A DNA stretch of 64,000 bases from Tannerellaceae bacterium (GTDB lineage Bacteria; Bacteroidota; Bacteroidia; Bacteroidales; Tannerellaceae). The notes under the pieces are model-generated. The model was not told where the DNA came from, ran no database searches, and saw only the letters and a list, made by a program, of their open reading frames with translations. The translations under genes were made by a program, and so were the position numbers. Of the stretch, positions 46,739 through 59,829 are shown piece by piece (position 1 is the stretch's first letter; every line of letters starts with the position of its first letter). The stretch lies in contig JAITRW010000033.1 in assembly GCA_031288175.1 (NCBI GenBank), positions 52,997 to 116,996 of the forward strand, read 5' to 3'.

Positions 46739-48098
46739 GGCAGAGCAGGGCGACGTTCTCTACGTGATGAGTGTGAGGGAACATGTCAACGGGTTGAACG
46801 ACACGGATATTATAAGCTGAAGAAAGGAGTTGTAAATCACGTGCTTGTGTAGCAGGGTTACAGCTGACATAAATGATACGGGTGGGACGGGCGGTAAGGA
46901 GCGCTTCCGTTACGGCTGTGTGCATCCCCGCACGAGGAGGGTCGGTGACAATTAGATCGGGGCGTCCGTGTTGTTCGAAGAATGAGGTTGTGAGAAGGTC
47001 TTTCATGTCTCCTGTAAAAAAACGGGTATTCGTAATATTGTTGAGGATAGCGTTGCTGTGTGCATCTTCAACGGCTTCGGCGACGTATTCAATCCCGACA
47101 ACTTCGGCGGAACGGGCAGCGAGAAAATTGGCTATCGTTCCTGTTCCGGTGTAAAGGTCGTAGATCCTCTCTTTTCCCGTCAGGGCGGCAAACTCCCGAA
47201 TAATGTGATAAAGGGTGTATGCCTGCTCGCTGTTTGTTTGGTAAAAAGATTTTGGACCGATCTTGAAAGACAACCCTTCCATTCGTTCGATGATATGATT
47301 TTTCCCGTAAAAAGGAATAACTGTTTGGTTGGTAAGGCTATCATTACACTTCGTGTTGACAACGTATTGGAGAGAAGTGATCTCGGGGAAATTCTGAGGG
47401 AGGGCGTTAAGTAAGGCTTCTCTCTTTTCTTCGTCTTCATAGAAAAAAACAAGGACGACCATTATTTCTCCCGTCGAAGATGTCCGAATCATTAAATTCC
47501 GCATCAAACCCTCTTGACGTTTGGGATCAAAAAAAGAGTAACCCTCGTGAGAGAGGCAAAAAGATTTCACAAAAAGGCGTATCCGGTTGGAAATGTCTTC
47601 TTGAAGCCAGCATTTATTGACGTCCAATACTTTGTCAAAACGCCCGGGCGTGTGAAATCCAAGTACAGGAGACGGGAAGGAATTGAAGGTAAACTCCAAC
47701 TTGTTTCGGTAAAACGTTTGGCGTTCGGAGCCTACAATAAAATGTACGTCAGTGGGCTTCACTTTACCGATACGTTCAAGACTGTCAATAACCTGTTGAT
47801 GTTTATAACGTAGTTGTTCTCCGTAGGGCAAGTGTTGCCACTTGCATCCTCCGCACGTTCCGAAATGTTTGCAAAACGGTTCTACTCTAAGTGGTGAAGG
47901 TCGAAGCAATCTCACCATCACTCCTTCGGCATAATTTTGTTTTTTACGTGTCAACAGAATATCTCCCACGTCACCGGGAGCTGCAAAAGGAATGAACACA
48001 ACTTGCTCATCCACCTTGGCTATAGCCTTTCCTTCTGCCGCTATTCCTGTTACTTCTACTCCTTCAAGCAAGGGTAGCTCTTTTCTTTTTCTTGCCAT
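46725..48098 (-). CDS. rlmD: 23S rRNA (uracil-5-)-methyltransferase RlmD/RumA-type
   Basis: SAM- and Fe-S-dependent enzyme making m5U in 23S rRNA. The 457 residues start with a TRAM domain (LLEGVEVTGIAAEGKAIAKVDEQVVFIPFAAPGDVGDI), then the iron-sulfur cysteines FCKHFGTCGGCKWQH, the SAM-binding IYDLYTGTGTIANFLA, VTDPPRAGMH and catalytic Cys in IIYVSCNPATQARDL. TrmA/RlmC-type specificity cannot be fully excluded, but TRAM plus cluster favours RlmD. Divergent from the permease gene; its 3' end overlaps the giant surface protein gene. Confidence 0.92.
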   Translation of the reverse strand: MARKRKELPLLEGVEVTGIAAEGKAIAKVDEQVVFIPFAAPGDVGDILLTRKKQNYAEGVMVRLLRPSPLRVEPFCKHFGTCGGCKWQHLPYGEQLRYKHQQVIDSLERIGKVKPTDVHFIVGSERQTFYRNKLEFTFNSFPSPVLGFHTPGRFDKVLDVNKCWLQEDISNRIRLFVKSFCLSHEGYSFFDPKRQEGLMRNLMIRTSSTGEIMVVLVFFYEDEEKREALLNALPQNFPEITSLQYVVNTKCNDSLTNQTVIPFYGKNHIIERMEGLSFKIGPKSFYQTNSEQAYTLYHIIREFAALTGKERIYDLYTGTGTIANFLAARSAEVVGIEYVAEAVEDAHSNAILNNITNTRFFTGDMKDLLTTSFFEQHGRPDLIVTDPPRAGMHTAVTEALLTARPTRIIYVSCNPATQARDLQLLSSAYNIRVVQPVDMFPHTHHVENVALLCLNEQ

Positions 48099-48144
48099 AT
48101 TGCAAAGAAAGTTCTTTTTCTTCCGTTTTTACTATGTTTTTATA

Positions 48145-48152
48145 TATCTTCG
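48145..48152 (+). promoter_or_regulatory. Possible -7 box of the permease-trp-clp-thi run (TATCTTCG)
   Basis: One mismatch from TAnnTTTG, 37 bases before the permease ATG. The short leader leaves no room for a purine riboswitch. Confidence 0.4.
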
Positions 48153-48188
48153 CACCATTGCCGTTTAACTTAATTGCCGTATTAACAC

Positions 48189-49493
48189 ATGACTTCTTTA
48201 CTTACCAAATTGTTTGGTTTCGATTCCAAACAAATGACATTGCGAACTGAATTTCTGGCAGGATTGACTACGTTCATGACAATGTCCTATATCCTTGCAG
48301 TGAATCCTGACATTCTAAGCGCAGCTTCAATGGATAAATCTGCTGTATTTACGGCAACCGCCCTCGCTTCGGCTGCGGGAACTATTTTAATGGCTTTTCT
48401 GGCTAAATTACCCTTGGCACAAGCACCGGGAATGGGTATCAATGCCTTCTTCGCTTTTACTATTGTTCTTGGGATGGGATATTCTTGGGAAGCGGCATTG
48501 ACAGCCGTTTTTATGGAAGGGATTATCTTCATTTTGCTTACGGTTCTCAATATTCGTTCAAAGATAGTAGATTGTATCCCGATCAATCTTCGTTATGCTA
48601 TCTCGGTGGGTATTGGGATGTTTATCGCTTTTATTGGATTGCAGAATGCTGATATTATCGTGGATAGCCCGGCAACTTTGGTGACACGTGGACCGTTTAA
48701 TGCCAATGCTGCGCTGGCGGTGATTAGTATCCTTGTTAGTGCTGTACTGGTATGGAAGAAAGTGAAAGGAGCACTCTTTTATGGGATAATTCTTTGTACT
48801 CTTGTTGGGATACCTATGGGTATAACAAATATTCCTGCTGACTTTGTACCCATTTCTACACCCCCATCCATATCCCCGACATTTTTTAAATTCGACTTTG
48901 CAGCCCTCCTCAATCCGGATATGATTGTCATTGTCCTTATTCTTGTTTTCCTTGACCTTTTTAATACTTTGGGTACTTTGGTAGCTGCCGGCGCACAAGC
49001 CGGTATCATGGACAAGGCCGGTAACTTCCCCCAGATGAAAGGTGCTTTGCTGTCGGATGCCATCGCTACTTCCGTAGGAGCTGTTTTTGGTACATCTACC
49101 GTCACTACTTACGTAGAAAGTACTTCCGGCATAGCAGAAGGAGGTCGTTCGGGTATAACGGCGATTGTTACAGGTTCACTCTTTCTCTTGTCGCTCTTCC
49201 TTGCCCCGATCTTCTTGCTCGTGCCGAGTGCGGCAACGACAGGAGCCTTGATTGTCGTCGGCGTCATGATGATGGCGGTTATCAAAGACATGGACTTCTC
49301 CGAAGTGTCCGAATCGCTTCCCGCTTTTGTGACGTTACTGACGATGGTTCTCACTTATTCCATTGCTGACGGTATCGGGTACGGGTTGATTGTCTATACC
49401 CTTGTGAAAGTGTTCACCGGACAGTTCCGTGCCGTCACGCCTACTCTTTATGTAATATCCTCCCTTCTTACTCTCTACTATATTTTTCATTAA
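48189..49493 (+). CDS. NCS2-family purine (guanine/hypoxanthine/adenine) permease
   Basis: A 434-residue inner-membrane nucleobase:cation symporter of the AzgA/PbuG branch. Around a dozen hydrophobic segments are visible. Branch-typical sequences are LRTEFLAGLTTFMTMSYILAVNPDILS near the N terminus, LAQAPGMGINAFFAF, LDLFNTLGTLVAAGAQAG and FGTSTVTTYVESTSGIAEGGRSGITAIVTG, the last two in the substrate-binding region. Exact base specificity is not readable. It begins a plus-strand run with trpC after only six bases. Confidence 0.92.
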   Translation: MTSLLTKLFGFDSKQMTLRTEFLAGLTTFMTMSYILAVNPDILSAASMDKSAVFTATALASAAGTILMAFLAKLPLAQAPGMGINAFFAFTIVLGMGYSWEAALTAVFMEGIIFILLTVLNIRSKIVDCIPINLRYAISVGIGMFIAFIGLQNADIIVDSPATLVTRGPFNANAALAVISILVSAVLVWKKVKGALFYGIILCTLVGIPMGITNIPADFVPISTPPSISPTFFKFDFAALLNPDMIVIVLILVFLDLFNTLGTLVAAGAQAGIMDKAGNFPQMKGALLSDAIATSVGAVFGTSTVTTYVESTSGIAEGGRSGITAIVTGSLFLLSLFLAPIFLLVPSAATTGALIVVGVMMMAVIKDMDFSEVSESLPAFVTLLTMVLTYSIADGIGYGLIVYTLVKVFTGQFRAVTPTLYVISSLLTLYYIFH

Positions 49494-49499
49494 AGGAAT

Positions 49500-50327
49500 A
49501 TGACGGATATTTTGCAAGAAATTGTCGCCAACAAGCGCATAGAAGTAGCTGAACAAAAAAAGAGATTGCCTCTCTTGACATTAAGGGAATGGATGGGTTC
49601 TCGCTTCTCTCGTCGGCCGCGTTCAATGCGTCAATCATTGTCTCGCCCGTCGCAAAACGGTGTGCTTTCGTCGGGCATTATCGCAGAGTTTAAACGTCGT
49701 AGCCCTTCAAAAGGATGGTTGTACCATCAAGCGGATGTAACATCTGTTGTATCTGCTTATGAACGGAGAGGAGCATCGGCATGTTCCATTCTGACGGACG
49801 AAAAATTTTTCGGAGGTTCGTTGAAAGATTTGGAACAGGCACGTCGTGCTGTCCGCCTTCCTCTTCTCCGTAAGGATTTTATAGTCGATGAATATCAACT
49901 TTTCCAATCCCGTGCCTATGGTGCTGATGCCGTTCTTCTAATTGCTGCCATCTTGACGCAGGAAGAGTGTCGCCATTTGTCGGAACTTGCAACTTTCCTT
50001 CAGCTTGAGATACTGTTGGAACTGCATGACGAGAATGAGTTGGATTACATCAATCCTTTTGTGGATATGGTGGGAGTAAACAACCGCCATCTCGGTACCT
50101 TCCATACAGATGTGACAACCTCTTTCCATCTTTCCGAAGCCCTCAAGGTTAAATTGGCCAATGCATCTGGTGTGCCCTTACTTGTGGCGGAAAGCGGAAT
50201 TGACTCACCTGAAACTGTCCAAAATCTCCGCGCGATAGGGTTCGGAGGGTTCCTTATCGGGGAAGCTTTCATGAAAGCTAAAGACCCCGGTGGTGCTTTG
50301 CAAACCTTTGTCGAAACACTCCAATGA
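49500..50327 (+). CDS. trpC: Indole-3-glycerol phosphate synthase
   Basis: Decarboxylative ring closure of CdRP to indole-3-glycerol phosphate in tryptophan synthesis. The 275-residue TIM barrel shows MTDILQEIVANKRIEV, IIAEFKRRSPSKGWL, SILTDEKFFGGSLKDL, LLRKDFIVDEYQLFQSRAYGADAVLLIAA, VGVNNRHLGTF and LLVAESGIDSPETV, covering the expected Lys and Glu catalytic residues. trpF follows with an ATGA overlap. Other trp genes are absent from the window. Confidence 0.96.
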   Translation: MTDILQEIVANKRIEVAEQKKRLPLLTLREWMGSRFSRRPRSMRQSLSRPSQNGVLSSGIIAEFKRRSPSKGWLYHQADVTSVVSAYERRGASACSILTDEKFFGGSLKDLEQARRAVRLPLLRKDFIVDEYQLFQSRAYGADAVLLIAAILTQEECRHLSELATFLQLEILLELHDENELDYINPFVDMVGVNNRHLGTFHTDVTTSFHLSEALKVKLANASGVPLLVAESGIDSPETVQNLRAIGFGGFLIGEAFMKAKDPGGALQTFVETLQ

Positions 50328-50947
50328 TAGTGAAGGTATGTGGAATGAACGAGCCGGAAAATATCCGTGACGTAGCGGCGTTAGGGGTAGACCTGATAGG
50401 ATATATCTTCTATGTAAAATCGCCTCGTAATTTCCATCCACCTATAGAAGAGGCAGCTTTTTCCTTCATCGGCGGACAGATGGGTAGTGTCTGTGTTTCT
50501 GTAAATGCTACGGATGATGAATTTTCGAGAATGCTTCGTTATCGTCCGACTTTTTTGCAGCTACACGGTACGGAACCACCTGCTCTCTGTCGGAAATTTC
50601 ATCGGCAAGGAATTGGAGTTATCAAGACTATTTCCGTAGCGACGGCCTCCGATTTAAATAAAACCATCCCTTATGAAGGTATGATAGACTACTTTCTCTT
50701 TGATACTAAGTGCGATACCTATGGTGGATCGGGACGTTCGTTTGATTGGGCGGTTCTTGATGCATATACAGGACAGACACCTTTTTTACTCAGTGGAGGA
50801 CTACGCCCCGAAGCTGTGGAAGTTATCACTCGCTTCCGTCATCCTCGCTTTGCAGGTATTGACCTAAATAGTGGTTTTGAAACCTCGCCCGGTCTCAAAG
50901 ATATTGCTATATTGAGAACTTTTCTTAATTCCCTTTCATCGGCATAG
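50324..50947 (+). CDS. trpF: Phosphoribosylanthranilate isomerase
   Basis: Amadori rearrangement of PRA to CdRP, the step before TrpC. The 207-residue barrel has IVKVCGMNEPENIRDVAALGVDLIGYIFY with catalytic Cys7 (in KVCGM), LQLHGTEPP, and IDYFLFDTKCDTYGGSGRSFDW with the catalytic Asp and phosphate-binding glycines, then PFLLSGGLRPEAV and GIDLNSGFETSPGLKD. It overlaps trpC by four bases and is followed closely by the clpC-like gene. Confidence 0.95.
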   Translation: MIVKVCGMNEPENIRDVAALGVDLIGYIFYVKSPRNFHPPIEEAAFSFIGGQMGSVCVSVNATDDEFSRMLRYRPTFLQLHGTEPPALCRKFHRQGIGVIKTISVATASDLNKTIPYEGMIDYFLFDTKCDTYGGSGRSFDWAVLDAYTGQTPFLLSGGLRPEAVEVITRFRHPRFAGIDLNSGFETSPGLKDIAILRTFLNSLSSA

Positions 50948-50965
50948 ATTTTGTGTCCCATTCAG

Positions 50966-53143
50966 ATGATGTTCAATAAATTCAAAGTTATGAATATTGA
51001 CAAGGATTTCTTTCACGTGATGACTTCTCCACAGGCGAATACTGTGAGCGTCCGTTGTTTGCCGTGTATAACCGCTGGTTATACGGACGATGATGATGAC
51101 GATGATGATACTTCCGTCTCCCCCAATGAAAGTGTCTCTCGTGGAAACCAGTCACATCCGGTTGCACTCGGCGATCAAGGGCAGAGGTCGGACACTCCGC
51201 TGTTGGACAAATTTGGCATGGATATGACAAAGGCTGCTGCCGAGGGATATTTTGACCCCACGGTGGGACGTGAAAAGGAGATGGAGCGTCTCGTACAGGT
51301 ATTGAGCCGGAGAAAAAAAAACAATCCTGTCCTTATTGGAGAGCCGGGAGTAGGTAAGTCGGCCATTGTGGAAGGATTAGCTTCCCGTGTCGTGAATCGG
51401 CAGGTCGCCCCTGTCCTTTTCGATAAACGGATCATCAATCTTGACTTGACTTTGCTTGTTGCCGGAACGAAATATAGAGGACAGTTTGAAGAACGTATCA
51501 AGGGTGTTTTGAGTGAGGTTCGGAAAAATCCAAATATCATTCTTTTCATTGATGAGATACATACGTTGGTAGGTGCTGGTTCCGCCGCCGGATCAATGGA
51601 TGCCGCTAACATACTTAAACCGGTACTTGCACGCGGAGAGATACAGTGCATAGGTGCGACAACATTAAGTGAGTATAGGAAAGGCATCGAAGGTGATGGT
51701 GCCCTTGAACGCCGTTTCCAGAAGATCCTTGTCGAACCGGCCACCGAGGAAGAAACTCATACTATTCTCCACAATATTAAATTCCAGTATGAAGATCATC
51801 ATCATGTCAACTATACCGACGAAGCGCTTTCGGCCTGTGTCAAACTCACAGGTCGCTATGTCAGCGATCGTTATTTTCCCGACAAAGCCATTGATGTCCT
51901 TGATGAAGCCGGATCACGTAGCCATATGCTTAACGTGGTGATTCCTCCGTACATCGAAGAACTTGAAGAGCGACTTCGTGACACTGTCGACAAGAAGCGT
52001 GCCGCCGCCAAATCACAACGTTTTGAACTCGCTGCTACCCTTCGTGATGCCGAGCGGGAGATTGTTACTACCCTTGGTGATGCCAAGCGAGAGTGGGAGA
52101 AAGGATTGATGGATCATCGTTATACCGTAGACGCAGACAAAATAGCCGAAGTAGTAGCGCTTATGTCCGGTATTCCTGTCCATCGTATCGCTACTGAAGA
52201 AAATATCCGCCTCTTGGAGATGGAAAATATCCTCAAACAGCAAATTATCGGACAGGATGAAGCCGTTACACAAGTAGTCAAGGCTATCCGTCGAAATCGT
52301 ACCGGACTGAAAGATCCTGGTAAACCTGTTGGTACATTTATGTTCCTTGGTCCAACAGGTGTTGGTAAGACACATCTTGCCAAAAAACTTGCCGAGTATC
52401 TCTTTGGTACGACCGATGCTTTGGTACGTATTGACATGAGCGAGTATTTGGAAAAAATCGCCGTCTCACGGCTTATAGGAGCACCTCCGGGTTATGTCGG
52501 TTACGAGGAAGGAGGACAGCTTACCGAGAAAATACGCCGTCACCCTTACGCCGTCGTACTTCTTGATGAAATAGAGAAAGCTCATCCTGATGTCTTCCAT
52601 CTACTCCTTCAGGTACTTGACGAAGGGAGACTCACAGATGGTCTCGGACGGCAGGTTGATTTCAAGAATACGATTCTCATTATGACTTCCAACGTCGGGT
52701 CAAGACAGCTTAAAGACTTTGGACGTGGTATCGGTTTTTCTTCCTCCAACGATTCTGACGATAAGGAGCATTCGCGTAGCGTCATCCAAAAAGCACTTCA
52801 AAAAACCTTCACCCCTGAGTTCCTCAACAGGATAGACGATCTTATTACCTTTTCCTCTCTCTCCAAAGAATCTATCTATCGGATTATTGACCTTGAGCTT
52901 TTATCACTCCATAAGCGCCTTGCCGAATTAGGCCTGTCTCTTATTCTTACTCCCGAAGCTAAAGATTACGTAGCTGCCCAGGCTGATGACGTACAATACG
53001 GTGCACGCCCTCTCAAACGTGCTATTCAAAAACATATCGAAGACCCTATCGCCGATTTTCTCCTTCGCACAACCCTCTCCAGCGGTGTTTCCCTTCAACT
53101 GGATGTTTCAGGAGGAATACCGCATATCGTTACTATCGGATGA
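50966..53143 (+). CDS. clpC: ClpC-type AAA+ unfoldase lacking the N-terminal Clp_N domain
   Basis: Hexameric unfoldase expected to feed ClpP. About 725 residues with two AAA+ modules: Walker [14 protein letters not shown] and [14 protein letters not shown], Walker [11 protein letters not shown] and [10 protein letters not shown], plus a UVR-type middle region ([17 protein letters not shown]) marking ClpC. IGF in [12 protein letters not shown] aligns with the ClpP-contact loop. The usual about 150-residue double Clp_N adaptor domain is absent; instead some 70-75 unrelated residues, including eight consecutive Asp, precede [26 protein letters not shown]. Start is uncertain (ATG at 50966, 50969 or 50990; TTG at 50951). 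Its stop overlaps the thiG start. Confidence 0.88.
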   Translation: MMFNKFKVMNIDKDFFHVMTSPQANTVSVRCLPCITAGYTDDDDDDDDTSVSPNESVSRGNQSHPVALGDQGQRSDTPLLDKFGMDMTKAAAEGYFDPTVGREKEMERLVQVLSRRKKNNPVLIGEPGVGKSAIVEGLASRVVNRQVAPVLFDKRIINLDLTLLVAGTKYRGQFEERIKGVLSEVRKNPNIILFIDEIHTLVGAGSAAGSMDAANILKPVLARGEIQCIGATTLSEYRKGIEGDGALERRFQKILVEPATEEETHTILHNIKFQYEDHHHVNYTDEALSACVKLTGRYVSDRYFPDKAIDVLDEAGSRSHMLNVVIPPYIEELEERLRDTVDKKRAAAKSQRFELAATLRDAEREIVTTLGDAKREWEKGLMDHRYTVDADKIAEVVALMSGIPVHRIATEENIRLLEMENILKQQIIGQDEAVTQVVKAIRRNRTGLKDPGKPVGTFMFLGPTGVGKTHLAKKLAEYLFGTTDALVRIDMSEYLEKIAVSRLIGAPPGYVGYEEGGQLTEKIRRHPYAVVLLDEIEKAHPDVFHLLLQVLDEGRLTDGLGRQVDFKNTILIMTSNVGSRQLKDFGRGIGFSSSNDSDDKEHSRSVIQKALQKTFTPEFLNRIDDLITFSSLSKESIYRIIDLELLSLHKRLAELGLSLILTPEAKDYVAAQADDVQYGARPLKRAIQKHIEDPIADFLLRTTLSSGVSLQLDVSGGIPHIVTIG

Positions 53144-53901
53144 AGATAGCGGGAAAAGAATTTAATTCCCGTCTTTTTTTAGGGACAGGAAAGTTCGGAT
53201 CAAACGAACTGATGGAGCGAAGCATTAAGATGTCGGGTACGGAAATGGTGACGGTAGCCATGAGGCGGCTTGACCCTAATAATGTATACGATAATATTTT
53301 GAAGCATATCCGTGCGGTAGCTGATGTCCAGTTGTTGCCGAATACATCAGGGGCAAGAACCGCGAAAGAAGCTATTTTCGCCGCTCAACTTGGCAGGGAG
53401 GCTTTCGAAACAAATTGGGTGAAGTTGGAAATACACCCTGATCCCGTTCACTTGTTGCCTGATGCGGTGGAAACCTTGAAGGCGACGGAAGAATTGGCGA
53501 AACGTGACTTCATAGTTCTCCCTTATGTACAAGCCGACCCTGTCCTTTGTAAACGTCTTGAAGCGGTGGGAACTTCTGCTGTTATGCCGCTTGGTGCTCC
53601 AATAGGTACTAATAAGGGTTTGTGTACGAGGAATTTATTGGAAATAATCATTGAACAGAGTTGTGTACCTGTTGTCGTTGATGCCGGTATCGGTGCCCCT
53701 TCACATGCAGCGGAAGCGATGGAAATGGGGGCTGACGCTGTTCTTGTAAATACGGCGATAGCTGTAGCAGGAGACCCTGTGGCAATGGCGAAAGCTTTTC
53801 GTTTATCTGTTGAAGCAGGACGTGTGGCCTTTGAAGCACAGTTAGCCGGACAGGTGCATTGTGCAGTAGCTAGCAGTCCGTTGACTACCTTTCTGAATTA
53901 A
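53140..53901 (+). CDS. thiG: Thiazole synthase
   Basis: Forms the thiazole phosphate of thiamine from DXP, dehydroglycine and ThiS thiocarboxylate. The 253-residue barrel has [35 protein letters not shown], catalytic Lys95 in [23 protein letters not shown] and [30 protein letters not shown]. The start ATG overlaps the clpC stop by four bases, an unusual partner for thiamine genes. thiS, thiH and thiF are not in the window; thiC follows by 22 bases. No TPP riboswitch is visible upstream. Confidence 0.96.
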   Translation: MKIAGKEFNSRLFLGTGKFGSNELMERSIKMSGTEMVTVAMRRLDPNNVYDNILKHIRAVADVQLLPNTSGARTAKEAIFAAQLGREAFETNWVKLEIHPDPVHLLPDAVETLKATEELAKRDFIVLPYVQADPVLCKRLEAVGTSAVMPLGAPIGTNKGLCTRNLLEIIIEQSCVPVVVDAGIGAPSHAAEAMEMGADAVLVNTAIAVAGDPVAMAKAFRLSVEAGRVAFEAQLAGQVHCAVASSPLTTFLN

Positions 53902-53911
53902 ATACAACTAA

Positions 53912-57764
<3,853 letters not shown>

Positions 57765-57792
57765 TTACACCCTCCATTAGAATTTGGTTGTA

Positions 57793-57800
57793 CAAAAGTA
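57793..57800 (-). promoter_or_regulatory. Putative -7 box of the TPR gene (TACTTTTG)
   Basis: Minus-strand TACTTTTG, full TAnnTTTG match, 29 bases before the ATG at 57764. Confidence 0.5.
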
Positions 57801-57826
57801 TTCCGATATTTTGAGAAAGGCAAATC

Positions 57827-57856
57827 TTTGCAGCTCTTTGAAAAGGGCTACCTTCG
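57827..57856 (+). promoter_or_regulatory. Putative promoter of metG (TTTG ... TACCTTCG)
   Basis: TTTG at 57827-57830 and TACCTTCG at 57849-57856 (one mismatch from TAnnTTTG) are 18 bases apart, close to the -33/-7 spacing. The metG ATG is 37 bases downstream. Confidence 0.5.
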
Positions 57857-57893
57857 CGCCCATTGTAAGAAATATAGATAGAGAAAGGGAAGG

Positions 57894-59576
57894 ATGAAAG
57901 GTGAACAAAGGCAGTTCAAGCGTACGTTGGTAACTACCGCTTTGCCTTATGCAAACGGGCCTGTGCATATCGGGCATCTGGCAGGAGTTTACGTACCGGC
58001 AGACACCTACGTGCGTTACTTGCGAAAAAAAGGAGAGGAAGTGCTGATGATAGGAGGATCCGATGAGCATGGAGTGCCTATTACCCTGCGTGCACGTAAT
58101 GAAGGTATCAGTCCCCAAGACGTCGTAGACCGTTATCATAAGATGATACGGCAATCTTTCGAGGATTTTGGTATCTCTTTCGATGTCTATTCCCGTACTA
58201 CTTCAAAAATACATTACGAAACATCGGCAGAGTTTTTTTTGAGTTTGTATCGTAAGGGAGAGTTTATCGAAAAAACGACCGAACAATATTACGACGAAGA
58301 GGCAGAGCAATTTCTGGCCGACCGTTATATCACGGGGATTTGTCCTCGATGTGGTAACCCACGTGCCTATGGCGACCAGTGTGAGGCCTGTGGAACCTCC
58401 CTCAGCCCGACGGAATTGATTGACCCTCATTCGACAATAAGCGGAAGTGTTCCCGTATTGCGGAAAACGAAACATTGGTATTTGCCCTTAGATAAATACG
58501 AGATCTTCCTCAAAGAGTGGATACTCGAAGGGCATACGGAATGGAAAACAAATGTCTTCGGGCAATGTAAGAGTTGGCTGGACTTGGGTTTACAACCGCG
58601 TGCCGTCAGCCGTGACCTTGATTGGGGTATCCCCGTTCCCCTCGAAAATGCGGAGGGTAAGGTGCTTTATGTCTGGTTTGACGCCCCGATAGGCTATATC
58701 TCTAATACGCGAGAACTTTTCCCTAACGATTGGGAGAAATGGTGGAAAGACGAAGAAACCCGTATAATCCATTTTATCGGGAAAGACAATATCGTTTTCC
58801 ACTGTATCATCTTTCCCGTTATGCTGAAAGCCGAAGGGTCATTTAATCTGCCGGACAACGTGCCCGCTAATGAGTTCCTTAACCTTGAAGGAGACAAGAT
58901 ATCCACATCCCGCAATTGGGCGGTATGGTTGCACGAGTATTTGGAGGAACTGCCGGGAAAGCAAGACGTCTTGCGTTACGTCCTAACGGCGAATGCTCCG
59001 GAGACCAAAGACAATGATTTTACGTGGAAAGATTTTCAGGCACGGAACAACAATGAACTTGTCGCCATTCTGGGCAATTTCGTGAACCGTGCCGTCGTGT
59101 TAACGGGAAAGTACTTTGAAGGAAAAGTGCCGCAGGGAGGCGAGTTGACGGATTATGACAAAGAGATGTTGGTAGAGATGGCCGGTATTCGTAAAGCGGT
59201 AGAGAAATTGATGGATACATTCCATTTCCGTGACGCCCAGCGGGAAGCAATGAACCTTGCACGCATCGGGAATAAATATCTGGCCGACACCGAACCGTGG
59301 AAAATCGCCAAGACGGATATGCTTCGTACGGCAACAATACTGAATATCGCTTTACAGATAGCTGCAAACCTGTCTATCGTCTTCGAGCCTTTCCTTCCCA
59401 TGAGCATGGAACGTCTGAATAAAATACTAAACATATCTTCTTTCCCTTGGAACCGATTGGGGGCTGCCGATCTGCTTCCTGCCGGTCATATTTTGGGCAT
59501 CCCTGAACTCTTATTTGAAAAGATAGACGACGCCACTATTGAAATCCAGGTACAGAAACTTCTCACTCTGAAGTAG
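57894..59576 (+). CDS. metG: Methionyl-tRNA synthetase without the C-terminal tRNA-binding domain
   Basis: Class I synthetase charging tRNA-Met. The 560 residues carry the HIGH signature ([14 protein letters not shown]), the zinc knuckle [33 protein letters not shown], and [16 protein letters not shown] as the KMSKS-equivalent, followed by the helical anticodon-binding domain. Bacteroides homologues are, from memory, about 680 residues, with an EMAPII-like C-terminal tRNA-binding/dimerisation domain; here the gene ends soon after [12 protein letters not shown] and no continuation is visible in another frame. A strong terminator follows at 59608-59636. Confidence 0.94.
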   Translation: MKGEQRQFKRTLVTTALPYANGPVHIGHLAGVYVPADTYVRYLRKKGEEVLMIGGSDEHGVPITLRARNEGISPQDVVDRYHKMIRQSFEDFGISFDVYSRTTSKIHYETSAEFFLSLYRKGEFIEKTTEQYYDEEAEQFLADRYITGICPRCGNPRAYGDQCEACGTSLSPTELIDPHSTISGSVPVLRKTKHWYLPLDKYEIFLKEWILEGHTEWKTNVFGQCKSWLDLGLQPRAVSRDLDWGIPVPLENAEGKVLYVWFDAPIGYISNTRELFPNDWEKWWKDEETRIIHFIGKDNIVFHCIIFPVMLKAEGSFNLPDNVPANEFLNLEGDKISTSRNWAVWLHEYLEELPGKQDVLRYVLTANAPETKDNDFTWKDFQARNNNELVAILGNFVNRAVVLTGKYFEGKVPQGGELTDYDKEMLVEMAGIRKAVEKLMDTFHFRDAQREAMNLARIGNKYLADTEPWKIAKTDMLRTATILNIALQIAANLSIVFEPFLPMSMERLNKILNISSFPWNRLGAADLLPAGHILGIPELLFEKIDDATIEIQVQKLLTLK

Positions 59577-59607
59577 GAAACATTATCTGCGTTCCATTTA
59601 AAAGATG

Positions 59608-59636
59608 ACATAGTTCGTATAGAACTATGTTTTTTT
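59608..59636 (+). terminator. metG terminator, also left inverted repeat
   Basis: A perfect 9-bp stem ACATAGTTC/GAACTATGT with a 5-base loop followed by seven T. The core 59609-59629 is the left member of the inverted repeat pair. Confidence 0.8.
59609..59629 (+). repeat. Left inverted repeat (AGTTC-N5-GAACT core)
   Basis: 21 bases with core AGTTC-GTATA-GAACT. Exact reverse complement of 59772-59792, including the asymmetric 5-base centre, so the pair forms a true inverted repeat 142 bases apart. Confidence 0.85.
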
Positions 59637-59771
59637 GTGCCTGCAAGATGCGGATTTTTTGCGGATTTCCTTCGTTATTTCATCGGAAAACACAAGGACG
59701 TATGACGTCCCGATATACCGGGACCTTATCGTAACACATTCATTATCATTCTATTTCATCGTTAAACTCAC

Positions 59772-59792
59772 CATAGTTCTATACGAACTATG
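59772..59792 (-). repeat. Right inverted repeat (AGTTC-N5-GAACT core)
   Basis: 21 bases with centre TATAC, the reverse complement of 59609-59629. Embedded in a longer 14-bp stem (59766-59779 with 59785-59798). It lies 38 bases before the first glycosyltransferase ATG. Confidence 0.85.
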
Positions 59793-59829
59793 GTGAGTCT
59801 TTCTATAAACGATAAAAAGTGATTTGACA

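Larger units (their letters stand above)
59577..59829. other. Gap between metG and the glycan locus with a putative invertible segment
   Basis: 253 bases without a gene. It contains two hairpins at 59608-59630 and 59766-59798 whose 21-bp cores are exact reverse complements of each other, a smaller hairpin GTCCCG/CGGGAC at 59707-59724, and the sequence TATTTCATCG twice. No full TAnnTTTG was found in either orientation. Confidence 0.6.

Noticed and set aside
53080..53145. TPP riboswitch before thiG-thiC
   Set aside because: thiG starts inside the clpC stop codon, leaving no leader, and no thi-box-like sequence was found in the 22-base thiG-thiC gap.
59707..59724. Internal hairpin GTCCCG/CGGGAC as an additional recombination site
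   Set aside because: Only a 6-bp stem with no counterpart elsewhere in the segment.
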